Made by a program: the position numbers and the translations under genes. A stretch of 64,000 nucleotides of DNA from Haemophilus sputorum CCUG 13788 (GTDB lineage: Bacteria > Pseudomonadota > Gammaproteobacteria > Enterobacterales > Pasteurellaceae), in contig NZ_AFNK01000007.1 of assembly GCF_000238795.1 (NCBI RefSeq), positions 185,327 to 249,326 on the forward strand. Reading direction: 5' to 3'. The notes beneath the pieces were generated by a model. That model had not been told where the DNA came from. It made no database searches and saw only the letters and a list, made by a program, of their open reading frames with translations. This document shows positions 7,459 to 17,161 of the stretch, one piece after another. Positions within the stretch are counted from its first letter, which is position 1; each line of letters begins with the position of its first letter.

Positions 7459-8403
7459 CTATTTCACTAACTGATATGGCATAACATGCTTTGTACACTT
7501 ATCAGATAATCCTTGACCTTCTTCTGGATAATTTACCACATGCAACTCAAGCGTTTTCGGTGTGAAATTCGCCAATCTCACCCCAATAAAATTGCTATAA
7601 TCACATTGCCCAATTTTAAATTCTTTCTGTTCATGCAAACTGATTTCACCTTTCATTTCTAACAAATTTAATGCGCTGTCGGTATAAAGACTTTGAATTT
7701 GTATCGCGCCATCTAATTCAGGAGAATTTGGAAAATGAAGTGATATATCAGATTTATCTTGCAACGCTGGATCAATACTATATTCAAAACTCGCGGCTTT
7801 GTCTGAGAGCATTGATTCAAGTGGATCCCCCTGATAATTACGCTGCATTCTTATTGGTTCATTTTTAGCAATCTGCCATTTCCCTTGTGGGGTATTGATG
7901 GTTTGATTTTTCACAGAGCAGACAAGTAACTCATAATCTTCAAAGTGAATGCTAGTTTCTTGTGCCTCTGCTTTTCGCTCAAAGGTCAAACCTTCCGTTA
8001 AACAACTTTGCCCATCTATTTCAAAAATCTCTGGTAAAGTGGCAGCACCAACAATTCCTTTAGGCATAATTGACTGACTATCCGCTAGATACAGAGAAAA
8101 ACGATCTAACTTAAAAGGCCCCCATGAAAAATAACCAAGATCACCTTCCTCTGGAATAAAAATATTATCAATTTTATCCGAATCAGGATAACTTGATCGC
8201 ATTGTCCCTACGGGGATATTCGCAATACCTTCTTTTGTGAAGTAATCTATTTCTTCTTGAGTCAATGCTTTTACCTGCAAACTCACATCTTCATATTTAT
8301 ATTGTTGGCGTTTATTCCAAGAAATTGCCACGCCAAATACCACTATGCATCCAAGCACAATGCTAAGTGCGACAACTAAAGGGTGATTTTTCATGTTTTC
8401 CAT
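7459..8403 (-). CDS. Uncharacterised single-pass membrane protein, paralogue of upstream gene
   Basis: I do not recognise a characterised family. One N-terminal membrane helix (about residues 8-26) is followed by an extracytoplasmic domain of about 285 residues. Four cysteines match four in the neighbouring paralogue in the same contexts: D-G-Q-S-C-L-T, L-L-V-C, I-G-Q-C, and a last one before a common M/L-P-x-Q-L-V-K ending. This pattern suggests two conserved disulfides. The start is taken as the ATG at 8403, which shares a base with the preceding stop (TGATG), with AGAGGAAA just before it. The pair is therefore translationally coupled and probably acts together in the periplasm. Confidence 0.78.
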   Translation of the reverse strand: MENMKNHPLVVALSIVLGCIVVFGVAISWNKRQQYKYEDVSLQVKALTQEEIDYFTKEGIANIPVGTMRSSYPDSDKIDNIFIPEEGDLGYFSWGPFKLDRFSLYLADSQSIMPKGIVGAATLPEIFEIDGQSCLTEGLTFERKAEAQETSIHFEDYELLVCSVKNQTINTPQGKWQIAKNEPIRMQRNYQGDPLESMLSDKAASFEYSIDPALQDKSDISLHFPNSPELDGAIQIQSLYTDSALNLLEMKGEISLHEQKEFKIGQCDYSNFIGVRLANFTPKTLELHVVNYPEEGQGLSDKCTKHVMPYQLVK

Positions 8404-9386
8404 CAATTTCCTCTATTAAAATCTGGATCTTTCACTAACTGAAGGGGCAATACTTGTATTTTACATTCCTTTGAAATGGGATGTTGTTTATCATCACTTT
8501 CAAAATGCCAACGCGCGTTTTTTTCTGTTAGCTCAGTAATTAGAATGCTTGTAATGAGCTTATTATAACGACATTGCCCTAGCACAAAATCTTCTTGGCT
8601 GTTAATGCCATTACCATACATATTATAAATCGCTAAAATTGCTTTGGCTTGATTTTTGAGATCCGTAAAATAGGTTAAAATCTGAAGCGTATCCTTATCG
8701 TTTGCTAACGGAATTTGCAACCTTGGTGTCGTAAAACCGCCGTCATAACTGTAGGCTTGAGGCACCGCCAGACTAATTAACCCATCCTTGCTCCACAAGC
8801 CTGTATAACTGAGTTCTCGATTTTGATACGATACCATTTCGCCATTTAAACGGAAATTAGGCAAAATCACTTCACCTTCAGCGATATCACACGTCACTAA
8901 AGTAAAATCTGAATAATGCATTGACGGGCGTTTACCGCTGGTTCTTAAAAACTTAAATCCCCCTTTAGTTAAACACGGTTGTCCGTTAATAACGTATGTT
9001 TCGGGCATATTAGGCGCAGTTTCATAGTTAGCTGGCTCAACAAATCGCATATTCGAATCATTGATTGCTACCATATCACGATTTAATCCTAATTTATTTA
9101 ACAAAAAACCGCCCCAACGAAAATAATTATTTTCTTCGGCAATCAATAATTCTGGAACAGCCGTATCTTCTGAGATATAAATTAACGCATTTTGAGGTAA
9201 CGCCTCAACACCTGCTAAATAGGGTTTATCTTTTGATTGAACTGCTCGAAGTTCCCCTTCATGTGAGCGCGAAGGAAGCCAAACAAAAAATACGAAATAA
9301 CTCAAAATGAATAACAGATAAACAACGCCAAACAATATGCCAATTACCCATAAAAATCTTTTCAGTGATGTCTTTAACCTTTGCAT
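8403..9386 (-). CDS. Uncharacterised single-pass membrane protein, first gene of a paralogous pair
   Basis: This is the partner and likely ancestor or copy of the gene that follows it. It has an N-terminal basic segment and a membrane helix (about residues 11-34), then an extracytoplasmic domain. The shared blocks, in order, are Y/F-F-x-W-G-x-F near residue 90, N-G-Q-P-C-L-T-K-G, T-L-V-T-C, L-G-Q-C, and a terminal C-x-x-x-V-L-P-L-Q-L-V-K. The 327-residue form starting at ATG 9386 is preferred over a TTG further upstream, because the helix and GAGAG spacing fit better. There is no named family and no enzyme motif. Related only by position are the DUF4153 pair about 4 kb away. Confidence 0.78.
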   Translation of the reverse strand: MQRLKTSLKRFLWVIGILFGVVYLLFILSYFVFFVWLPSRSHEGELRAVQSKDKPYLAGVEALPQNALIYISEDTAVPELLIAEENNYFRWGGFLLNKLGLNRDMVAINDSNMRFVEPANYETAPNMPETYVINGQPCLTKGGFKFLRTSGKRPSMHYSDFTLVTCDIAEGEVILPNFRLNGEMVSYQNRELSYTGLWSKDGLISLAVPQAYSYDGGFTTPRLQIPLANDKDTLQILTYFTDLKNQAKAILAIYNMYGNGINSQEDFVLGQCRYNKLITSILITELTEKNARWHFESDDKQHPISKECKIQVLPLQLVKDPDFNRGN

Positions 9387-9642
9387 CCTAATATCTCTCT
9401 TAATCAATATATCTGTGTATGATGTTTTTCTAAGCGATAGCGCTAAACTTTCACTTTTTTGAATACATTTTTAATCTGTTTGCCTTATAAAAAAGCGAGA
9501 TTATTTCACTACACTTTAAAACCTATTAAAATTAGTATAACATTTAAATCAACTATTTACCCAACTTAAACAAGTAGTTATTTTTCAGCGTTTTTTACAA
9601 AACATTTATTAAATCCGACCGCTTGTGATAAAAGGAACGACT

Positions 9643-10482
9643 ATGCATAAATTTTTACTTACTGCCCTTCTCGCCAGCCTTTCTACCTCTGCTTTCGCAC
9701 TTTTCCCTGTGCAAACTGATTGGCAAGCGAATCACTTACAAGGCAAAGTGAAATCTGTTATTTCACATTCGGAAGATAATCCTGAAGCGGCAGAAGGAGA
9801 GGTGGTCACGAACGATGTTCGTCAATTTTATAACGAACAAGGTTTCTTAATTAAAACTGAAGATGTTACTGGCGAGTCTGAACATTTCGATAAAACGACT
9901 GCGAATTATCGATATGATCAAAACAATCGATTAGAAGAAATTCGTTACGATATCTATAAAGAGACTCATGGAAGACTCTACCGCTATCAAGAAAACAGCG
10001 ATGGTTCGGGTATCATTTTAGAAATCACCTATGTAGGCAAAAAGCCGAAAAAGCCGAACTTCCAAGAAGATTACATCAAAAGAGTTTATGACAAAGATGG
10101 CAAACTCATCTCTGAAGCTGTTTATTATGCAAAACTTATTGACGGCCATGCGAAAAAATTCCATTACAAGGACGATAAACTCATCAAAGCTTGTGACTTT
10201 GATGACAATGGAAAAGAAAGTAATTGCGAAACTTATCGTTATCTCGAAAATGGCGACTTTGTACATAACACGTCTTTTAATGAGGGACGAGCAGATTTTA
10301 CTTATGACAAAAATCACAATGAATTAAAACGCCAAATTTTTGACAAACACGGAAAATTGGAAGAAACCCTCACAACGCGTCATAAATTTGATCAACACGG
10401 TAATGTGATTGAAAGCATTATGTATGATGAAAAAGGCATATGGTTAGATAAAACCACAAAGAAATATGAATATTATGAATAA
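9643..10482 (+). CDS. Secreted protein with YD/RHS-like repeats, function unknown
   Basis: No characterised family recognised. A signal peptide (residues 1-18, ending S-A-F-A) is followed by about 260 residues built from short hairpin-like units of the form F/Y-x-D-x-x-G-x-L/V-x-x-x-x-x-Y, as in VYDKDGKLISEAVYY and KFDQHGNVIES. This resembles the YD/RHS repeat pattern. The unit is cysteine-poor and highly charged. AAGGAA lies 7 bases before ATG 9643; a GTG 18 bases upstream is less likely. A gap of 26 bases to the next gene suggests they are co-transcribed. A periplasmic or surface-exposed location is inferred. Confidence 0.75.
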   Translation: MHKFLLTALLASLSTSAFALFPVQTDWQANHLQGKVKSVISHSEDNPEAAEGEVVTNDVRQFYNEQGFLIKTEDVTGESEHFDKTTANYRYDQNNRLEEIRYDIYKETHGRLYRYQENSDGSGIILEITYVGKKPKKPNFQEDYIKRVYDKDGKLISEAVYYAKLIDGHAKKFHYKDDKLIKACDFDDNGKESNCETYRYLENGDFVHNTSFNEGRADFTYDKNHNELKRQIFDKHGKLEETLTTRHKFDQHGNVIESIMYDEKGIWLDKTTKKYEYYE

Positions 10483-10508
10483 TCTCTTTTAAACTGAGCA
10501 TTTTTATT

Positions 10509-12071
10509 ATGTTTTTTAAATCTAAACAACACGCTGATAAATTAGACCAAACATTAACAACCAAACTGGACAAAATCTTTCAATATTTTAAGGCGAAAGA
10601 AGAACCACCTGAGAGGTTGTTTGCCCGAAATCACAAAGTTGCGCCAATGGCAATCGCAACCTATTGGCATTATGGTAAAGCCAATTTAGATGAATCTGAA
10701 TTGCTAGAAAATACGGGATTATCTGATTTATACCAACCTCTAGAGTTGCTTCTGACAAAAACAATGAAACTGCCTTGCATTACGCGCATAGAATTTGAAG
10801 AAGAAAATTGGGTTCAATTATTTCTTTCTATTGATTTTAAATTAAACCCAACAGATAGCTCACTTTTTAGAGTTTTTATTTTTCCCGATCAGGATAGCTT
10901 CGTTTTCGCCGAAACGGATCAAGCGAACAACCTTTTTCAGAGTATGATACAGGCAAAGCCATTTAATCAACATAGTCCACATTATGAGCAATTTTTATCC
11001 TCAGTTAATGCCGTGTTTAATGCGATTGAAAAGCCAGAAGATTTCTCTCTATTAGATCAAAAACTCGCAAAAATTGAACGTTATCTTCAAACGCAACAAG
11101 ATGGATGTATCGACGTCAAAAACACCCTCTTTGAAACGCCTATCCATGCCTATCAATTTTACTATTCCGACAATTGGGATGATTATTCCAAAGAAAAATT
11201 TAAGGAATTAGATTTTGGCGGCGACATGTATGATTTACAAAGCCAATTCTGTAACCCAATGGGATTCGTACCTGCTTCTCGAGAAGAATTTTTTAATGGT
11301 TCTGGCTATTCTTTTTTAAATATTGGGTTCGGCATAAAACCGCATAAGGAATATGAACATATTATTAAAGAAACTGAATTTGAATTTCCGCAAAGAATTG
11401 AGTTATTTGCTGGGCAACCTATTAGAGATGCCGCATATTCATTACAACATGCTGATAAGCTTTTTATTTCTAATTTAATGGCAGCGATTTATTATGCCAA
11501 ACCGCTTGATGAACAACATTACAAGTTTGCTTTGTTAAAACAAGCCGTCGATTTGATTTGCGATAGCATTGACAGACGTGAAACTGAAATCAATCAAGAA
11601 GCCTTATTTGATGAATTAATTACGTTGCTTGAAACGAAAAAATACATCAAAGCAAAATATATTAAGCAAGTTAAAAGCCTCTATAAATGGCTAAATAAAG
11701 ACCTTGAAAAATGTCGAGAGAAAATGATCGCATTTGGTGATATCTATGAGGACGAAGATTTCGATGAAGAATATGCTAAATTAGAACTTATCAGAAGTTA
11801 TCTACATTGCTACCAAGATGACTGGAAAATTGATTATGACTCACTCAATCATTTTCTTTCTGAGTCTCTTGAACAAACTTTCGAAATCACTTTCGAAGAG
11901 GCAAAGCATGAGTTTGCACGTATTAAGGCTAAAGTAGAAGAAAAAAGTGATTATACTTTGCTTTATGTTGATACGGGTTCTGATAATTTCTATTGCTTAG
12001 TTTGCCCAAAATCAGCCGCGCCTCGCATAATAGAAATTGCAGATATATTAAATTTACCTATCAACCATTAA
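10509..12071 (+). CDS. Uncharacterised cytoplasmic protein, 520 residues
   Basis: I do not recognise this protein. It has no signal peptide and no membrane helix, is acidic, and appears largely helical. There is an aromatic central region (about 215-290, with Y-S-D-N-W-D-D-Y and G-S-G-Y-S-F-L-N), a helical charged part (about 320-430), and a C-terminal block ending in T-L-L-Y-V-D-T-G-S-D-N-F-Y-C-L-V-C-P-K, which looks like two beta-strands of a small alpha/beta fold. No catalytic motif is obvious. It follows the YD-like secreted protein after 26 bp, in the same direction. The start ATG has only a weak ribosome site. Confidence 0.7.
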   Translation: MFFKSKQHADKLDQTLTTKLDKIFQYFKAKEEPPERLFARNHKVAPMAIATYWHYGKANLDESELLENTGLSDLYQPLELLLTKTMKLPCITRIEFEEENWVQLFLSIDFKLNPTDSSLFRVFIFPDQDSFVFAETDQANNLFQSMIQAKPFNQHSPHYEQFLSSVNAVFNAIEKPEDFSLLDQKLAKIERYLQTQQDGCIDVKNTLFETPIHAYQFYYSDNWDDYSKEKFKELDFGGDMYDLQSQFCNPMGFVPASREEFFNGSGYSFLNIGFGIKPHKEYEHIIKETEFEFPQRIELFAGQPIRDAAYSLQHADKLFISNLMAAIYYAKPLDEQHYKFALLKQAVDLICDSIDRRETEINQEALFDELITLLETKKYIKAKYIKQVKSLYKWLNKDLEKCREKMIAFGDIYEDEDFDEEYAKLELIRSYLHCYQDDWKIDYDSLNHFLSESLEQTFEITFEEAKHEFARIKAKVEEKSDYTLLYVDTGSDNFYCLVCPKSAAPRIIEIADILNLPINH

Positions 12072-12312
12072 GTTATAGATAAGAAAACTGCCTAGCAGCA
12101 ATAAAGAGTGGTTGGTTTTGACTGCGTTTTTGCAAAATAGTGAATAAATCTAACCGCTTGTAAAAAGCTATTGCCCTTTATTTGAAATAACTTTTCCGCT
12201 TGTTATCGCTATGATATATAAATTTTAGAACTATCAGAACAATTCATAAAATCAGCTGTCGTATGTTAGTAATTTGATTAAAATCAAACTTTTAAGAAAT
12301 AGTAACTAACAC

Positions 12313-13248
12313 ATGAAATTAGCTGTCATTTTACCGGCATACAATGCAGAAGCTTATCTAGCTGAATGTTTAGATTCCTTGTTGAATCAAACATTTCAGG
12401 ATTTTTGTATTCTCGCAATTAATGATGCCTCAATAGATAATACAAGTAAAATTCTTGAATCTTATGCAAAAATAGACCCTCGTTTGCGTGTTTATCATTT
12501 CACTCAGAATCAAGGGGAACCCTCAGCAGGGAAATTAGCAAAAGATATACTTAACTATATGAATGTTGAATATGTTGCCCGTATGGATGCCGATGATATT
12601 TGTGCGCCCCACCGTTTTGAAAAGCAAATTCAATATTTAGAGAATCATCCTGAAATTGATATTTTAGGAAGCAATGCTGTGCTCTTTAATCATGAGCAGA
12701 CAGATAAATCACCTGCGATTAGTGATCTCCCTCTTTTAGATAAAGATATAAAAGCACATTTTTCTTTAGCCCGTGGCCATATGATTAACCCATCTGTAAT
12801 GTGGCGACATTCAAGTATCAAAGAGTTAGGGCTTAATTATGCACAAACCTCTACTGCGCCCGATTTTCATATGTGGATACAATGTGCATTAAACGGAAAA
12901 ACATTTGCGAACTTGCCTGAACCTCTATTATTTTATCGGGTACATTCAGAACAAGAAAGCCAAAAGCGCGCGAAATTAAGCGAGGCGGTTCAATATTCTA
13001 TGGAGTTATGGATACATCATTTATTTCCAGAATTACAATCTCAAGAAGTGAGTTTACTCAGTCGCATACTGCATGAAAAATCAATTAGATTAACCACTGA
13101 AGAGTTTGAAATTGCCTTTTCGGCTTATGACAAAGTTCGCGCTAATCATGGGCCTTCAAGATTTGGCGAAGATCGCGAAACGATGTTTAGTATTTTAGAT
13201 AAACATACGCAATTTTTGAAAAATGTGTTCTATGAAAATATTGCTTAA
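12313..13248 (+). CDS. Family 2 glycosyltransferase
   Basis: Inverting sugar transferase with a GT-A fold, probably for lipooligosaccharide or another surface glycan; donor and acceptor are unknown. The N-terminus has V-I-L-P-A-Y-N-A-E-A-Y-L (4-15), then I-N-D-A-S-I-D-N-T (38-46). The metal-binding D-A-D-D is near residue 96, within A-R-M-D-A-D-D-I. The downstream D-F-H-M-W segment (about 187-191) provides the usual acidic acceptor-site residue. The length is 311 residues with no membrane helix. It stands alone, with 240 bp of gene-free sequence upstream that holds only a degenerate uptake signal, and a bidirectional terminator downstream. Confidence 0.88.
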   Translation: MKLAVILPAYNAEAYLAECLDSLLNQTFQDFCILAINDASIDNTSKILESYAKIDPRLRVYHFTQNQGEPSAGKLAKDILNYMNVEYVARMDADDICAPHRFEKQIQYLENHPEIDILGSNAVLFNHEQTDKSPAISDLPLLDKDIKAHFSLARGHMINPSVMWRHSSIKELGLNYAQTSTAPDFHMWIQCALNGKTFANLPEPLLFYRVHSEQESQKRAKLSEAVQYSMELWIHHLFPELQSQEVSLLSRILHEKSIRLTTEEFEIAFSAYDKVRANHGPSRFGEDRETMFSILDKHTQFLKNVFYENIA

Positions 13249-13289
13249 TCTTTAAAGCGGTCATTTTTCTCAAGTTTTTTACAAAATTT

Positions 13290-13316
13290 AAGGGAATGTT
13301 CATACATTCCCTTATT
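13290..13316. terminator. Bidirectional terminator between GT2 and DUF4153 genes
   Basis: Stem AAGGGAATGT/ACATTCCCTT flanked by T-rich sequence on the plus side and A/T-rich sequence on the minus side, between convergent genes. Confidence 0.85.
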
Positions 13317-13321
13317 ATTTC

Positions 13322-15052
13322 TTACTTTTCTAGCAATACCTCAGCTTCCATACTTTGAAATATATAGCCCTGGCCTGGCACAAACGTAATATTTAATCGA
13401 GATAAATAAATCTTAAATTGTGGTTGATCTATCACAAGTAAGTTTTCTTTCAGCTTATCTAAATCCTCTTTTTTTTGAAATTGCATCGGATCAAGTCCAT
13501 GGCGTTTCATCTGCGTATGAATATAGGTATCTAAATCAAGACAATAATTTTCTTTATCCCAACAAAAGAACGCTTCGTTTGGTTCATTCTTCACACGATA
13601 GCTATAATGCCCATTTAAATAAAGATTTCGATAATCTTTTATATTTAATGGCTTATCATAACCTTGTCGGAATTCATAATTTGACACTTCACTCTCTTCG
13701 AATAAGAGCACTTGATTGTCTTCAATATACATCGTTAATAAGTAGTATGCCGAAGGTCCATACTGCGCAATAAATGCGGCTTCTTTATCATACTTATACC
13801 AATCAACTCGATCTGCTGGTTTAGGCATCTCATTGACCAAATAATCTTTAGTGGATTTCAAGTTTTGCCAATCACCCAATGCTACACTGCTAATATTCTC
13901 TAAGCGCGAGCGTATTTCATATACTGATTTTAATTTACCTTGTTCATCACGTAAATTAAGCTTATCCAATAACGCAACAAAGCGTTCTGTTTGACTTTGA
14001 TAGGCTATTTGAGTGGGATTGCTAAGCCAAGTGATGCTGCAAATAAACAACATGGCTATGACTGAAATCAACCGATACTGACGAATTTTAGGTATCATTA
14101 ATATCAAATAAGCGAGTGAAAGTGCGATACTCATCGCCACTAAGTAAATTCGCGAAACGGTTAATGCATATGTAGCAATTCGAACTTCAACCGCCATCCA
14201 AAGTAAGCCTAAAGGAATAATCGCTAAATAAGGATAAATATTAAAAAAACGATGCCAGCGAGGTCTGCTTTGAGGAAGCATTCTTAATAGACATACCACC
14301 AAACCAAGGAGTAAGTAAGGCAAGACAATACCCGCTACAGCACCATCCGGCAGGTGTCTATTACTTAAAATAACACCGACATAAACGTAAAGCAGTATCG
14401 TAAAAATAATTAACGCGGGGCCTAAAATAAAATTGTTGAGGATCTCAAAAATAGGTGAAACAGTGATTTCTTCTCGCGATTGAGACTGTTCAAATAATAA
14501 GAAAAACAATGGGATGCAAAGATATGCCCAAAATAAACTCATTTTGGTATAAACCGATAAATCCCAACTAATTCCAAGCAATACATTACTCCAAGAAAGC
14601 AGTGTAGCTGAAAGGCCAATAATGATGCCGCCAGCAATAAAAGCTAAGATGAGATGCAATAGCACTTTAAAATGATGATAAACAAAAGTTTGATTGTTTT
14701 TGACAAATGGAAAGCTACACAAAGCAATCAACATGATTCCTGTAGCCCCCCAGAACTGAGCGCTATAAAAGTAAAATTCTGCAAAGTCATTCGTTTGCCA
14801 AACAACAAGACAGACTAAAATAGGAACAATCCATGAAAAATAATAAAAACGATAAGGGCGGGTTAAATAAATAAAAGCAAAGAGCATCGGCTCAAACATC
14901 CAATAACCGAAATGCTCACCGCCGCGCACACTGGTATCCATCATCAATAATGGGATTGCATAAGCAATCACCATCACAATTTCTATCGGATGGCGCATAA
15001 CCATTGCATTTAAACGGTGCTGCAGCTGTTGAAAAAAGTGGGTTATAGACAT
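13322..15052 (-). CDS. DUF4153-family polytopic membrane protein
   Basis: A 576-residue integral membrane protein: about ten to twelve hydrophobic helices fill residues 20-350, followed by a soluble domain of about 220 residues ending in a short beta-rich tail. DUF4153 proteins have no established function. It is clearly paralogous to the next gene upstream (shared S-V-R-G/T-H-K-G-E-H-F/L-x-Y-W near residue 45, L-T/S-R-P-Y near 70, Q-S-Q-T-x-R-F near 355, and D-Q/G-P-x-F-x-I-Y-L-S near the end). ATG 15052 with AAGGAG 7 bases before it is preferred to the more upstream ATG. An uptake signal separates the two copies. Confidence 0.82.
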   Translation of the reverse strand: MSITHFFQQLQHRLNAMVMRHPIEIVMVIAYAIPLLMMDTSVRGGEHFGYWMFEPMLFAFIYLTRPYRFYYFSWIVPILVCLVVWQTNDFAEFYFYSAQFWGATGIMLIALCSFPFVKNNQTFVYHHFKVLLHLILAFIAGGIIIGLSATLLSWSNVLLGISWDLSVYTKMSLFWAYLCIPLFFLLFEQSQSREEITVSPIFEILNNFILGPALIIFTILLYVYVGVILSNRHLPDGAVAGIVLPYLLLGLVVCLLRMLPQSRPRWHRFFNIYPYLAIIPLGLLWMAVEVRIATYALTVSRIYLVAMSIALSLAYLILMIPKIRQYRLISVIAMLFICSITWLSNPTQIAYQSQTERFVALLDKLNLRDEQGKLKSVYEIRSRLENISSVALGDWQNLKSTKDYLVNEMPKPADRVDWYKYDKEAAFIAQYGPSAYYLLTMYIEDNQVLLFEESEVSNYEFRQGYDKPLNIKDYRNLYLNGHYSYRVKNEPNEAFFCWDKENYCLDLDTYIHTQMKRHGLDPMQFQKKEDLDKLKENLLVIDQPQFKIYLSRLNITFVPGQGYIFQSMEAEVLLEK

Positions 15053-15177
15053 AAATCTCCTTAATTTATCCACGCTTCATCTATCCTGTTCTAAATAGTC
15101 CGGATATTACAAGCGGTCATTTTTAGCTAATTTTTTGCAAAAACGCTGTGAAACATCACAGCGTTTTAAATTTACGG

Positions 15178-16959
15178 CTACTTATCAAAAATAGCTTTTG
15201 TATATGTTCGATTATAGTAATAACCGCTTTCTGGTCTAAATTTCACTTCAAGCTCACTTAAATAAATCGTAAAGCTTGGTCCATCAATTTTTAATAAATC
15301 TTGACTAAGTGATTCAAGCTCAGTTTTAGAAATTCTTTTCATCGGGTCTAGCTGATGTTCTTTGAATACTTTATGAATATGTTCATCCATATTGGTACAA
15401 TATCTGTCGTGATCTTCAATAAAACAAACCTCTTGTTTCTCTTCTTGTTTATCCTCGCTTTCATCAGATTTCATATAAGCCCGAGGCTCTAGACGATAGA
15501 ATGAATATGTCGGCACTCGAATCCATTTTTTATACGAAGTCACATCAATCGATTCCCATTCAAATGTAACTTTAGTAATAAAATTATTTTCTGGGGTGCT
15601 AATACTTTCATCATTGAAGCGAATCTCATCACCATAAATGTAGAATGTAAAAAGTTCTTCGGATTTTTTGCCATATTTCTGCTTAAATGCCTCTTTTCTT
15701 TCTTCGAAAGGAGGTTCTCCATAAGATTTAATCTCCATTCGATAAAGCAAATAATCTGATACTTTATCTAATTCATCCCAATCTTTAAGATCGCTTTTCG
15801 GCATATTCTCTAAACGTTCGACAAAATCTACATCATCACGAATTTTGCCTGAACCATCTGATAAATTAAGTTTTTTCAATAACTGTTCAAAACGCACGGT
15901 TTGGCTTTGGTAAGCAATTTCTTGTGGTTTAACAATCCAAGTCATAGCAAAAATTGCCACCATGACAACCCCAGAAATCAGGCGGTATTGACGTGCTTTT
16001 GGCACAATCAGGATCGCATAAGCAATCGTAATCGCGGTAGCCAAGGCCACTAAATAAATTCGTGGTTCAGTCCAAGCATAGGCACTAATACGGCGATCAA
16101 TCGCCAACCATAACAACACGATTGGCACAATAGCAAGATATGGATAGAACTTAAAGAAAGTTTCCCAACGGGCTTTAGCACAAATAGAACGTAGTGCATA
16201 TACACCTAAACCGCCAAGCAAATAAGGCAAGGTAATATTCGCCAACATCCCTTTTGGTAATACGCCTTCAAAAATAATTCGCACAACATAAGCATAAAGC
16301 AACACCGTGAAAATCATCAATGCTGATGCTAATACGAAATTAACTAAAATTTCAGAAATGCGATCTAACGTCATTTCCGATTTAGCTTGGCGTTGTTCGA
16401 ATACTAAGAAAAAGAGTGGCTGAGTAAAAATGCCTAAAGAAGTATAAAAATGCTGGTAGAAGCTATCAGAAAACTCGACATTAAAGAGTGTTGTAATCGT
16501 AAATAAAATAGCCGCGACTAATCCAAACACCAACAACCATACCATTGTCGCTAAGCCAAGATGGAATAGATTGGTAAAATTACGGTAGGTAAACCCTTTA
16601 TTATTTTTTTCAAATGGGAAACCTAATAACACCAGTAACGCAATAAAACTTGCGCCCCAAAATTTTGAGCTCGTGAGATAAAAATCAGCATTATCATTAG
16701 TCATCCCAATAATAGCGATCGCCACTAATGGCACAATCCATGAAAAACGATACCAAGAATATGGGCGAGAGAGATAAACAAAGATAAATAACATTGGCTC
16801 AAATACCCAATAAGCCAAATGTTCACCTTTATGAGTCCCTAATTCCATAAACCAAATTCCAATTGCAAATGCACTAATTAGAAAAATTTCAATCGGATGT
16901 GTAGATACAGCACTTTTTATTTGTGCTTTAGTATTTCCTAAAAATGTTGAAATAGACAT
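15178..16959 (-). CDS. DUF4153-family polytopic membrane protein (tandem paralogue)
   Basis: Second member of the tandem DUF4153 pair, 593 residues from ATG 16959 (AGGAAT nine bases before it; an ATG two codons earlier is possible). The membrane half (to about residue 350) aligns with its neighbour. The C-terminal soluble half is more divergent and carries an extra acidic insertion (E-S-E-D-K-Q-E-E-K-Q-E) near residue 505. No catalytic motif is visible. The duplication, with uneven divergence of the soluble half, suggests that the two copies handle different partners or ligands. Confidence 0.82.
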   Translation of the reverse strand: MSISTFLGNTKAQIKSAVSTHPIEIFLISAFAIGIWFMELGTHKGEHLAYWVFEPMLFIFVYLSRPYSWYRFSWIVPLVAIAIIGMTNDNADFYLTSSKFWGASFIALLVLLGFPFEKNNKGFTYRNFTNLFHLGLATMVWLLVFGLVAAILFTITTLFNVEFSDSFYQHFYTSLGIFTQPLFFLVFEQRQAKSEMTLDRISEILVNFVLASALMIFTVLLYAYVVRIIFEGVLPKGMLANITLPYLLGGLGVYALRSICAKARWETFFKFYPYLAIVPIVLLWLAIDRRISAYAWTEPRIYLVALATAITIAYAILIVPKARQYRLISGVVMVAIFAMTWIVKPQEIAYQSQTVRFEQLLKKLNLSDGSGKIRDDVDFVERLENMPKSDLKDWDELDKVSDYLLYRMEIKSYGEPPFEERKEAFKQKYGKKSEELFTFYIYGDEIRFNDESISTPENNFITKVTFEWESIDVTSYKKWIRVPTYSFYRLEPRAYMKSDESEDKQEEKQEVCFIEDHDRYCTNMDEHIHKVFKEHQLDPMKRISKTELESLSQDLLKIDGPSFTIYLSELEVKFRPESGYYYNRTYTKAIFDK

Positions 16960-17161
16960 AAGCATTATTCCTAGTGAGATTATCGGATACTTGAGCTTAA
17001 TTTAACGAAAAAATTTTCACTTTGCAACAAATTTTAAAGTGTAAAGCTATAATTTACAAAATTAACTTTGCAATTATCCTCTGAAAGACAAAAACGACAT
17101 GGAAAAACCCTGCATTTTTAAGCTAAAATGAGAATGATTTTTTCCTAAACATAGAAAGACT

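Noticed and set aside
13420..13773. 117-codon plus-strand open frame inside the DUF4153 gene
   Set aside because: Lies fully antisense to a well-supported coding region, without a ribosome site.
17125..17145. Fur-like half site GAGAATGATT before modE
   Set aside because: Only about half of the 19-bp consensus matches; too weak to call.
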